Assembly: GCF_000717595.1 (NCBI RefSeq)
Contig: NZ_JNZO01000001.1
Location: 186,001 to 250,000 of the forward strand
Source of the DNA: Streptomyces flavochromogenes
GTDB taxonomy: Bacteria > Actinomycetota > Actinomycetes > Streptomycetales > Streptomycetaceae
Direction of reading: 5' to 3'
DNA length: 64,000 nucleotides
How positions within the stretch are numbered: the stretch's first letter is position 1; each line of letters opens with the position of its first letter. The translations under genes and the position numbers were made by a program. The notes below the pieces were generated by a model, which saw only the letters and a list, made by a program, of their open reading frames with translations, was not told where the DNA came from and did no database searches. Shown one piece after another: positions 26,349-33,428 of this stretch.

Positions 26349-28007
26349 ATGACCTACGCGATCACCCAGACCTGCTGCAACGACGCCACCTGCGTCGCCG
26401 TCTGCCCGGTCAACTGCATCCATCCGACGCCCGAGGAGCCGGACTTCGGCACCACGGAGATGCTGTACATCGACCCCAGGGCCTGCATCGACTGCGGGGC
26501 CTGCGCCGACGCCTGCCCCGTCGACGCGATCTTCCCGGCGGACCGGCTCACCGGACGGCTGCGGGAGTACGAGGCCGTCAACGCCGCGTACTACGCGGAC
26601 CGGACGCCCGGACCGGTCCTCGCCTCACCCAACTTCCACCCGTGGAGCGAGCCCTCGTTCCCCCGCTCGCTGCCCTCCGACTTCGCCCCGCTGCGGATCG
26701 CGGTCGTCGGCACCGGTCCCGCGGGCATGTACGCGGCCGAGGACCTCCTCCTCCACACCAACGCCGAGGTCACCCTGATCGACCGGCTGCCGGTGGCCGG
26801 CGGACTCCTGCGGTACGGCGTGGCGCCCGACCACCCGGCGACCAAGGGGGCCGGAGAGACCTTCGCCCGCTTCCACACCCACCCCCGGGTCCGGATGCGG
26901 CTGGGTGTGGAGATCGGCAAGGAGGTCACCGTCGAGGAACTCGCCGCACACCACGACGCGGTGGTCTACGCGGTGGGCGCACCCTCCGACCGGCGGCTCG
27001 GCATCCCCGGCGAGGACCTGCCGGGCAGCGTCTCGGCGACCTCCGTCGTCTCCTGGTACAACGCCCACCCCGAGACCGGCGCGGACGCCGTCCGGCTCAC
27101 CGCCGAGCGGGTCGTCGTGGTGGGCAACGGCAACGTGGCGCTCGACGTCGCCCGGGTCCTCGTCACGGACCCCGACGCCCTCGCCGGTACGGACATCGCC
27201 GACCACGCCCTCGCCGCCCTGCGCGGCACGCGCGTGCGCGAGGTGGTGCTGCTCGGCCGCCGGGGCCCGGCGGACGCGGCGTACACGAGCTCCGAACTGC
27301 TCGCCCTGAAGCACCTCCCGGACGTGGACCTGGTCGTCGACGACCGGGACCCGCGCACCGGCGCGAGCGTGGAAGCGGCGGCGGACGGGGAGAAGGCCGC
27401 GCTGCTGCGGGGCGTGACGCGGGAGACGGTGGACTGGTCGCGGCCCCCGGCGCCGGACCGGCGCCGGATCGTGCTGCGCTTCCACTCCGCGCCGGTCGAG
27501 GCCGTCGGCACCGACGCCGTCCGCGCGGTCCGGGTCACGGAGGACGGATCGCCGTCCGGTACGGAGATCGAGGCGGGTCTCCTCGTCCGGGCGATCGGCT
27601 ACCGGGGGGTCCCGCTGGCAGGGCTGCCCTTCGACGAGGCGACCGGCACGGTGCCGCACGAGGCCGGGCGGGTGGCCGGACTGCCCGGCGGCTACGTCGT
27701 CGGCTGGATCAAGCGCGGGCCCACCGGCGGCATCGGGGCCAACCGGGCCTGTGCGGAGGAGACCGTCGGGACGCTGCTCGCGGACGCGGTCGCCGGCGCG
27801 CTGCCGAAGCCGACGGGCACGGCACAGGAGTTCCGCCGGCTGGCGCGGAGGCGCACCCGCCATCTCGTCGACGCGCGCGGTCTCGCGGCCATCGACCGGA
27901 CCGAGCGGGCGAAGGGGCAGGACGCGGGTCGCCCACGGGTCAAGCTCGCCACGGTGCCGGAGCTCGTCGCGGCGGCGCGGGGCGCTCGCCGGCGCCTGAA
28001 GGTCTGA
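26349..28007 (+). CDS. fprB: FprB-like ferredoxin/ferredoxin-NADP reductase fusion
   Basis: This 552-residue protein has an N-terminal 7Fe-type ferredoxin (TCCNDATCVAVCPVNC and CIDCGACADACPVDAI within residues 8-60), then an adrenodoxin-reductase-like flavoprotein from about 118. The FAD motif is RIAVVGTGPAGMYAAEDL and the NADP motif VVVVGNGNVALDVARVL. The C-terminal GWIKRGPTGGIGANRACAEETVGTLL is typical of FprA/FprB. It should move electrons from NADPH through FAD and the fused Fe-S clusters to a partner oxygenase, here the AurF-like protein encoded just upstream. The stop codon lies inside a short degenerate tandem repeat. Confidence 0.9.
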   Translation: MTYAITQTCCNDATCVAVCPVNCIHPTPEEPDFGTTEMLYIDPRACIDCGACADACPVDAIFPADRLTGRLREYEAVNAAYYADRTPGPVLASPNFHPWSEPSFPRSLPSDFAPLRIAVVGTGPAGMYAAEDLLLHTNAEVTLIDRLPVAGGLLRYGVAPDHPATKGAGETFARFHTHPRVRMRLGVEIGKEVTVEELAAHHDAVVYAVGAPSDRRLGIPGEDLPGSVSATSVVSWYNAHPETGADAVRLTAERVVVVGNGNVALDVARVLVTDPDALAGTDIADHALAALRGTRVREVVLLGRRGPADAAYTSSELLALKHLPDVDLVVDDRDPRTGASVEAAADGEKAALLRGVTRETVDWSRPPAPDRRRIVLRFHSAPVEAVGTDAVRAVRVTEDGSPSGTEIEAGLLVRAIGYRGVPLAGLPFDEATGTVPHEAGRVAGLPGGYVVGWIKRGPTGGIGANRACAEETVGTLLADAVAGALPKPTGTAQEFRRLARRRTRHLVDARGLAAIDRTERAKGQDAGRPRVKLATVPELVAAARGARRRLKV

Positions 28008-28056
28008 AGGTACGAAGGGGCTGAAGGTCCGAAGGGCTGAGGGGTCCGAAGGTCCG
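27996..28056 (+). repeat. Degenerate 16-bp tandem repeat at the fprB 3' end
   Basis: CTGAAGGT recurs at 27996, 28004 and 28021, alternating with CGAAGGG-type blocks (28013, 28029, 28047), so the last codons and the first 50 bases after the stop form a G/A-rich tandem array on the plus strand. No hairpin forms from it. It looks like local slippage duplication. Confidence 0.7.
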
Positions 28057-28097
28057 GCCCGGGACGGCGGGCCGGCGATCCGTCGCGCCGTGGGACG

Positions 28098-28676
28098 TCA
28101 GGCCACGAGGTCCAGGGCCTGTCGGACCACGATCGCGTTGAGCCGGACCGCGAACGGCACGATGTCCGTCAGCTCCAGGGCGACGGCCCGCGCCTTCGGC
28201 AGCTCGACGGTCACGTCGACGCAGAAGGCCAGGGCATACATGTGCTCCCCGGTCTCCTCGTCCTGCAGGGCGAAGAACAGGTCCCGGTAGAACCGGGTCC
28301 GCTCCCCCGACTCCTCGTAGAAGGAGAGACCGGGCTGCCCCTCCTGCGCGGCGAGGCCGGTGAAGGCCTGGACGAGCTCCCGCTCGACGGTGGCCCAGAA
28401 CCCGGCCTCCGCGCACTCCGGCGGAAGCGCCTGCCGGACGGCCTCCTTGAGGGAGAGGACCATGACCAGGACGGGGGCGTACTCCTGGAGCCCCCAGCCC
28501 CGCACCATCTTCACCACGGTGCTGTCCGGGACGGCCGCGGCGGCCTCCCGTATCGCCTCGAAGTCGAAATTGACGGTCGCCGGCGCGATCGCCTCCTGGA
28601 ACACCCGGTCGATGGACCGGGCCTGCGCGAGATGATCCGGTCCCACCTCGACGACGGTCCTGAAACTGGCGGCCAA
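28098..28676 (-). CDS. Conserved-looking hypothetical protein
   Basis: TTG 28676, preceded by an excellent AGGAGGAG, gives 192 residues starting LAASFRTVVEVGPDHLAQ. No signal peptide or membrane segment is evident. The sequence alternates helix-like stretches (FQEAIAPATVNFDFEAIREAAAAV, AGFWATVERELVQAFTGLAAQEG) with a final ALAFCVDVTVELPKARAVALELTDIVPFAVRLNAIVVRQALDLV. I do not recognise the family. It is transcribed alone. The inverted repeat TGATC-N5-GATCA at 28690-28704, just upstream of the ribosome-binding site, may be an operator. Confidence 0.65.
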   Translation of the reverse strand: MAASFRTVVEVGPDHLAQARSIDRVFQEAIAPATVNFDFEAIREAAAAVPDSTVVKMVRGWGLQEYAPVLVMVLSLKEAVRQALPPECAEAGFWATVERELVQAFTGLAAQEGQPGLSFYEESGERTRFYRDLFFALQDEETGEHMYALAFCVDVTVELPKARAVALELTDIVPFAVRLNAIVVRQALDLVA

Positions 28677-28689
28677 AGCTCCTCCTGTG

Positions 28690-28704
28690 TGATCTCGATG
28701 ATCA
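28690..28704 (-). promoter_or_regulatory. Small inverted repeat upstream of the 28098-28676 gene
   Basis: TGATC and GATCA are perfect 5-bp arms separated by TCGAT, lying between the start codon and the upstream terminator. It could be an operator for a small regulator. Nothing else supports it. Confidence 0.35.
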
Positions 28705-28743
28705 GGAGGGGTCAGTATGCCGAGCGCCCGCCCGTCGGAGCGG

Positions 28744-28768
28744 GCCCCGTCCGCCGTACGGACGGGGC
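28744..28768 (-). terminator. Hairpin after the LysR-like gene
   Basis: GCCCCGTCCG (28744-28753) and CGGACGGGGC (28759-28768) pair perfectly around a 5-nt loop, CCGTA. The hairpin lies 27 bp beyond the stop of the leftward LysR-like gene and separates it from the hypothetical gene downstream. Confidence 0.8.
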
Positions 28769-28794
28769 GGCCCGGGACCACGGGCAGGAGGGGC

Positions 28795-29634
28795 TCAGGA
28801 CCGCTTGCGGGGCTTCCCGCCGGTGCGGCCCCGGCCCGAACCCCCGGCGCCGCCGGGCTTGCGGGCCGCGGGCTTGCCCGCCGTACGCGAACCGGCACCG
28901 GGCTTCCCGGACCGGCCGGGCTTGGCGCCGGACTTCCGCTCCTTCTGGTCCTTCGGCTGCTTCTGGCCCTTCTGGGCCTCCGCGCGGCGGCCCCGGGTGC
29001 TGTTCACCGTGCGGCCGCGCACGATGCCGATGAACTCCTCCACCAGATCGGGCGCCTCGTCCGCGGCCTGCCACGACAGAGCCACCCGCGACTGCGGGAC
29101 ATCGGTCAGCGTCCGGTAGGTGAGGTCCTTGCGGTGGTGCAGCCGGGCGAGCGACTGCGGCACGGCGAGCACGCCGACGCCCGCCGCGACCAGCTCGATC
29201 GCGTCGGCGGTCGTCGCGGGGCGCTCGTTCGCCGGAAGGCCGGGCGGCTGCTCCCAGCCGAGGGTGTCGTCGAGCGGGTGCAGGACGAGCTCCTCGGCGA
29301 GGTCCTCGACCGTGACCTCCTCCGCCGCCGCGAGCAGGTGGTCCTTGGGGATGACGACGACCGTCGTCTCCGTGTAGAGCGGGATGGCGCTCAGGTCGTC
29401 GCGGTCGACGGGGAGCCGGACCAGACCGGCGTCGGCCGTTCCCTCCCGGAGGGCGCCGAAGGCCTCGGCGGGCGTCAGGGCGAGCAGCGTCAGGGGTACG
29501 TCGGGCAGGCGCTCGTTCCAGACCCGCACCCACTTCGAGGGCGTCACTCCGGGCACGTAGGCGAGCCTGAAGGAGGAAGGGGAGGAGGAGGGGAAAGAGG
29601 GGGAATCCGCGGGGGAAGCGTCCGAGCCTGTCAC
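28795..29634 (-). CDS. LysR substrate-binding-domain protein without HTH, with basic C-terminal tail
   Basis: GTG 29634 gives 279 residues. Residues 20-200 form a LysR effector-binding domain (FRLAYVPGVTPSKWVRVWNERLPDVPLTLLAL, DAGLVRLPVDRDDLSAIPLYTETTVVVIPKDHLLA, IELVAAGVGVLAVPQSLARLHHRKDL), but the N-terminal HTH is absent. In its place the C-terminal 70 residues are Lys/Arg/Gly-rich (KGQKQPKDQKERKSGAKPG and similar), a disordered nucleic-acid-binding-like tail. It is divergent from a DUF5997 gene, a pairing I recall as conserved in Streptomyces. It may bind a small ligand and nucleic acid or a partner protein. The role is not established. Confidence 0.75.
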   Translation of the reverse strand: MTGSDASPADSPSFPSSSPSSFRLAYVPGVTPSKWVRVWNERLPDVPLTLLALTPAEAFGALREGTADAGLVRLPVDRDDLSAIPLYTETTVVVIPKDHLLAAAEEVTVEDLAEELVLHPLDDTLGWEQPPGLPANERPATTADAIELVAAGVGVLAVPQSLARLHHRKDLTYRTLTDVPQSRVALSWQAADEAPDLVEEFIGIVRGRTVNSTRGRRAEAQKGQKQPKDQKERKSGAKPGRSGKPGAGSRTAGKPAARKPGGAGGSGRGRTGGKPRKRS

Positions 29635-29698
29635 TCCGCCAGGTTACCGGTAGCTGCCGTGGTCGGAACTCGCCCGCACGCTCGATACCCTTGACACC

Positions 29699-30100
29699 AT
29701 GACGTCGCACCAGAGCACCCAGACGATGAAGCCCGCCACCGCGGCGAAGAAGCTGGGTGTGTACCTCGAGGCCACCCCCGCAGAGTTCCAGGAGGGTGTC
29801 GTCTCGCGCACCGAGCTGAACGAGCTCCAGGCCAATCCCCCGGCCTGGCTCCAGGAGCTCCGGAAGAACGGTCCGCACCCCCGCCCCGTGGTCGCGCAGC
29901 GGCTCGGCATCTCCATCGCCGGTCTCGCCCGCGGTGGCATCACCGACCCGCTCACCACCGAGCAGATCGAGGAGCTCCGGCAGGAGCTCCCCGAGTGGCT
30001 GCAGAAGGAGCGCGCCACCCAGGCGGAGGTCCGCAAGGAGACCGTCCGCATCAAGGAGCGCGACGCGGAGCGTGCCGCGCGAGGCCGGCAGGGCGCCTGA
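29699..30100 (+). CDS. DUF5997 family protein
   Basis: The 133-residue soluble protein is highly charged. It begins KPATAAKKLGVYLEATPAEFQEGVVSRTELNELQANPPAWLQELRKNGPHPRPVVAQRLGISIAGL, then has LTTEQIEELRQELPEWLQKERATQAEV and a basic helical tail. This matches DUF5997, an actinobacterial family of unknown function. It is divergent from the HTH-less LysR-like gene. ATG 29699 lies 7 nt after TACCCT (29686-29691), so the message may be leaderless. A helical nucleic-acid or protein adaptor is plausible. Confidence 0.75.
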   Translation: MTSHQSTQTMKPATAAKKLGVYLEATPAEFQEGVVSRTELNELQANPPAWLQELRKNGPHPRPVVAQRLGISIAGLARGGITDPLTTEQIEELRQELPEWLQKERATQAEVRKETVRIKERDAERAARGRQGA

Positions 30101-30228
30101 TCGTCTCACCGCCGGACCGGTCCCGATGGCTTCGCCGTCGGACCGGTCCGGCGCCGTTTCCGCACCGGCTCGGACGTGACCGGCCCTGACCGGTGTGGCG
30201 CACGCCGGGCCGCGGGAGTCATTCCCTC

Positions 30229-31170
30229 ATGAGTGACACGAACACCGCGTCCGAGCCGCCGGTCGTCGTCGGCGTGGACGGGTCCGAGCACAGTCTCCGG
30301 GCCCTGGAATGGGCCCTGAGCGTCGCCGATCACCTGGGATCACCGCTGGTCGTGGCCCATGTGCGCTCCGACGCCCTCCAGCTCGGCGCCGCCCGTATCG
30401 CCTCTCTCGGTCCCTCCCCCGAGCTGCCCGACGCGGTCATGGCGGCCGTACGGACGGTCGTCGAGGAGCGCGGGCACGACATGCCCGTACGGTACGAGTC
30501 GCTCGACGGCTCCGTGACCGACGCCCTGCCGGCGGCGGCCCGGGGCGCGCGGCTCCTGGTGACCGGCTCCCGCGGGCACGGCGGCTTCGCCAGTCTGCTG
30601 CTCGGCTCCACCAGCCGTACGCTCGCCGCGACGGCGCCCTGCCCGCTCGTCGTCGTCCCGCACGAGGCTCGTGCGGCCGCCCTGGAGGGCGGTGCGGAGG
30701 CGGGCCGGGTACTGCTCGGGCTGCACCCGGAGGAGACTCCGGACGAGGTGGTGACCTTCGCGTTCGAGGCGGCGCACCACCGGGGCGTACCGCTGGAGGC
30801 CGTGACGGCCTTCCGGCTGCCGCCTCAGCCGTCCAGCCTCGTCGTGGCCCCCGCCCCGGCGCTCCAGGTGCCTCCGCCCCTGACCCTCGCGGACGACGCG
30901 GAGACGTTCGTACGGGAGGCGGAGCGGGAGCAGGAGGAACGGCTGCGGCCCTTCGTCGCACGGTGGCCGAAGGTCGAGCTGGTCCCGTCCGTGGTGCCTG
31001 CGGACGCGGCGGGCCTCCTCGTGGAGGGCTCGCGAGACGCCGGTCTGCTGGTCGTGGGCCGGCACCACCGGCACCGGTTCGGCTCACTGCTGGTCGGCTC
31101 CGTCGCCCATGCCGTGCTGCACCACGCGCACTGCCCGGTCGCGGTGGTCCCGCCCGTACCCCAGGCCTGA
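30229..31170 (+). CDS. Universal stress protein with two Usp domains
   Basis: From ATG 30229 this encodes 313 residues in two UspA folds. Domain 1 (about 8-145) runs VVVGVDGSEHSLRALEWAL to VTGSRGHGGFASLLLGSTSRTLAATAPCPLVVVP, with the ATP-binding pattern G-x2-G-x9-G-S. Domain 2 (about 160-310) ends LVVGRHHRHRFGSLLVGSVAHAVLHHAHCPVAVVP. Both keep the phosphate loop, so ATP binding is likely. Such tandem Usp proteins occur under dormancy and stress regulons. It is probably monocistronic. Confidence 0.9.
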   Translation: MSDTNTASEPPVVVGVDGSEHSLRALEWALSVADHLGSPLVVAHVRSDALQLGAARIASLGPSPELPDAVMAAVRTVVEERGHDMPVRYESLDGSVTDALPAAARGARLLVTGSRGHGGFASLLLGSTSRTLAATAPCPLVVVPHEARAAALEGGAEAGRVLLGLHPEETPDEVVTFAFEAAHHRGVPLEAVTAFRLPPQPSSLVVAPAPALQVPPPLTLADDAETFVREAEREQEERLRPFVARWPKVELVPSVVPADAAGLLVEGSRDAGLLVVGRHHRHRFGSLLVGSVAHAVLHHAHCPVAVVPPVPQA

Positions 31171-31238
31171 CGGATACGTCTCCGCCTGCTCCGTGACTCC
31201 GTTGTGGCGCGGGGAACGCCGCTGGTAGAAGGGGTGTC

Positions 31239-31739
31239 ATGAGTACCGCAGAAGGGGCCGCAGCCGCCCAGCGCAATGTCCAGCCGCCGCCCGCACAGGC
31301 CTCGCTCGGCGCGGGGGTCGTGGTGACCGACGAGGCGGGCCGGGTGCTGCTCGGCTTGCATCGCTCCGGCGTGTGGGAGCTGCCGGGCGGGAAGGTCGAG
31401 CCGGGCGAGTCCGTGGAGGAGGCGGCGGTCCGCGAGCTGGCCGAGGAGACGACGCTCGTCGCGGACGCCGCGGACGTGGAGGTCATCGGGCTGGTCCTGG
31501 ACTCCATCACCTCCGCCCGGATGACCCGGATGACCGCCGCGACGGCGGTGCGTGGCTTCCGGGGCGTGCCCGCCGTGGCCGAGCCGGACACGATCGAGCG
31601 CTGGGAGTGGACGGACCCCGGCCGTCTGCCGGAGGCGCTGTTCCTGCCGTCCGCCCAGGTGCTGCGGATGTGGCGGCCGGAGCTGCCGCTGCCGGACGGG
31701 CCCTTCCACCGCTACACGCTCGGCCGGCTGCCGGCCTGA
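31239..31739 (+). CDS. Nudix hydrolase
   Basis: The 166-residue protein carries a complete Nudix box, [24 protein letters not shown] (the pattern G-x5-E-x7-RE-U-x-EE), so it should hydrolyse a nucleoside diphosphate linked to another moiety with Mg2+. The preceding strand [26 protein letters not shown] and the following [17 protein letters not shown] fit the MutT/ADP-ribose type. Substrate specificity cannot be set. It ends 16 bp from the convergent SUMF1 gene. Confidence 0.88.
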   Translation: MSTAEGAAAAQRNVQPPPAQASLGAGVVVTDEAGRVLLGLHRSGVWELPGGKVEPGESVEEAAVRELAEETTLVADAADVEVIGLVLDSITSARMTRMTAATAVRGFRGVPAVAEPDTIERWEWTDPGRLPEALFLPSAQVLRMWRPELPLPDGPFHRYTLGRLPA

Positions 31740-31754
31740 CCGGCTCCGGCTCGC

Positions 31755-32426
31755 TCAGCCGGGAAGGGTGCGGGCGAGCCGGAAGCCCACGTCGTCGATC
31801 CGCAGGGTCGGGTGGCTGCGGCGGCGGACCGAGGCGCGGCAGCTCCAGTGCTCGTCGAACCAGCCGCCGCCGCGCAGCACCCGGTAGCTGCCGTAGACCT
31901 CGGGGTCGTACACGTCCCAGCACCACTCCCAGACATTGCCGAGCATGTCGTGGAGGCCCCAGTCGTTGGGCCGTCGGCCGCCGGCCTCGCGGAGGCGTTC
32001 GCCGGAGTTGCCGCGGTGCCAGGCGATCTCGTCGAGCGGGCCGTAGCGCGGCTCCGTGGTTCCGGCGCGGCAGGCGTGTTCCCATTCGGCCTCGGTGGGG
32101 AGGCGGTAGCCGTCGGCGGTCCGGTCCCATTCCGGTGCCTCGGCGTCCGCGTCGTCCGCCGGGACGCGGTAGGCGGGGCGGAGCCCCTCGCGTACGGACA
32201 GTGCACCGCAGAAGCGGACCGCGTCTCCCCAGGACACCCCTTCGACCGGCAGCCGGTCGCCGTGCGCGGTGCTCGGCCTCCCGCCCATGACCTGCTCGTA
32301 CAGTCCCTGGGTGACGGGGACGGCGCCCAGGGCGAACGGGCCGACGTCGACCGCCCAGCTCCGTTCCGTGCGCCGGTCCGAGAGCGTGACCCGGCCCGCC
32401 GGTACCTCGATCATCGCGTGGTGCAT
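31755..32426 (-). CDS. SUMF1/FGE-domain protein, probably not a true formylglycine generator
   Basis: ATG 32426 has GGGGG upstream and is preferred to ATG 32450, giving 223 residues. The FGE-sulfatase (SUMF1) fold is clear: PVEGVSWGDAVRFC, YRLPTEAEWEHACRAG, NDWGLHDMLGNVWEWCWDVY and YRVLRGGGWFDEHWSCRASVRR. Genuine FGE uses two copper-binding cysteines five residues apart after the RGGS strand. Here only the second is present, and the first position is Asp. It is therefore more likely a SUMF1-fold protein of another function. No sulfatase gene is nearby. Confidence 0.8.
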   Translation of the reverse strand: MHHAMIEVPAGRVTLSDRRTERSWAVDVGPFALGAVPVTQGLYEQVMGGRPSTAHGDRLPVEGVSWGDAVRFCGALSVREGLRPAYRVPADDADAEAPEWDRTADGYRLPTEAEWEHACRAGTTEPRYGPLDEIAWHRGNSGERLREAGGRRPNDWGLHDMLGNVWEWCWDVYDPEVYGSYRVLRGGGWFDEHWSCRASVRRRSHPTLRIDDVGFRLARTLPG

Positions 32427-32568
32427 CGTGTGGTCCCCCTGCGTCCTCATGGCTCCGATGGTCGCAGCAATCGGAACGGTCGCGTCGTGTCACCGAGCGG
32501 GCGGGGGCGAGCGTGACTAGCGTGGCTCACAGGAACACCTCATCGAATCGAAAACGGGAGTCACCGTC

Positions 32569-33369
32569 ATGGCCGTACGACCTGAGGGCACGCCTGTCTG
32601 GGCCGACGCGATGTTCAAGGACGTCGAGGTTGCCAAGACGTTCTACGGCGACGTGCTCGGCTGGACCTTCGGCGAGTCCTCCACGGAATTCGGCAACTAC
32701 ACGCAGGCGTACCGGAACGGGAAGGCGGTCGCGGCGGTCGTCCCGCCGATGCCGGGGCAGGACGGCGGTGAGGAGCAGTCGTCCTGGTGTCTGTACTTCG
32801 CCTCGCCCGATGTCGCCGCCACGGCGGAGAAGATCAAGGCCGCGGGCGGAACCATCCTGATGGAGCCGATGCAGGTCGGCGACTTCGGGTCGATGTGCAT
32901 CGCGCTGGACCCGGCGGGCGCCGCGTTCGGCATCTGGCAGGCGGGGCAGCACGAGGGCTTCGAGCTGGAGGGTGAGAGCGGCTCCTACGTCTGGGCCGAG
33001 GTCTTCACCCGGGAGCCGGCGAAGGCCGACCCCTTCTACACCGCCGTCTTCGGCTACAACTCGAAGAAGATGCAGGACGAGGACATGGACTACCGGGTCT
33101 TCGACCTCGGCGCCGACCCGGTGCTCGGGCGCATGGTGATGACGGCGGAGGACTTCCCGCCGGAGATCCCCTCGTACATCCAGGTGTACTTCGCCGTCGA
33201 CAACTGCGACAAGGCGGTCGAGGCGGCCGAACGCCTCAACGGGCGGAAGGTGTTCGGGCCGATGGACAGTCCGTTCGGCCGCTTCGCGGCGATCCTGGAC
33301 CCGCAGGGTGCCGCGTTCGCCGTGATCGACGTACGGACCACCGTCGGCGAGATGCCCGAGATGGTCTGA
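32569..33369 (+). CDS. Two-domain VOC protein, Cfp30B-like
   Basis: ATG 32569 with GGGAG upstream gives 266 residues made of two VOC modules: GTPVWADAMFKDVEVAKTFYGDVLGWTF...GAAFGIWQ (about 7-125) and YVWAEVFTREPAKADPFYTAVFGYNS...GAAFAVID (about 138-258). It resembles mycobacterial 27-kDa antigen Cfp30B and the paralogue at 45919. Catalytic activity is unproven for this family. Monocistronic, with a strong bidirectional terminator 18 bp downstream of the stop. Confidence 0.85.
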   Translation: MAVRPEGTPVWADAMFKDVEVAKTFYGDVLGWTFGESSTEFGNYTQAYRNGKAVAAVVPPMPGQDGGEEQSSWCLYFASPDVAATAEKIKAAGGTILMEPMQVGDFGSMCIALDPAGAAFGIWQAGQHEGFELEGESGSYVWAEVFTREPAKADPFYTAVFGYNSKKMQDEDMDYRVFDLGADPVLGRMVMTAEDFPPEIPSYIQVYFAVDNCDKAVEAAERLNGRKVFGPMDSPFGRFAAILDPQGAAFAVIDVRTTVGEMPEMV

Positions 33370-33386
33370 CCGGTACGGGAGACCGC

Positions 33387-33420
33387 GAGCCGCCCCGGGA
33401 CCGCGGTCCCGGGGCGGCTC
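33387..33420. terminator. Bidirectional 16-bp-stem terminator
   Basis: Arms 33387-33402 (GAGCCGCCCCGGGACC) and 33405-33420 are perfectly complementary with a GC centre. They lie between the convergent VOC and secreted-protein genes and can end transcription from both sides. Confidence 0.88.
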
Positions 33421-33428
33421 TGTGCGGG

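Noticed and set aside
25398..28007. Part of an aureothin-like antibiotic cluster because of the AurF-like gene
   Set aside because: No polyketide synthase, NRPS or tailoring genes are nearby, and the AurF-like/FprB pair is a stand-alone conserved unit.
31755..32426. Sulfatase-activating formylglycine-generating enzyme
   Set aside because: Only one of the two required copper cysteines is present and no sulfatase gene is adjacent.
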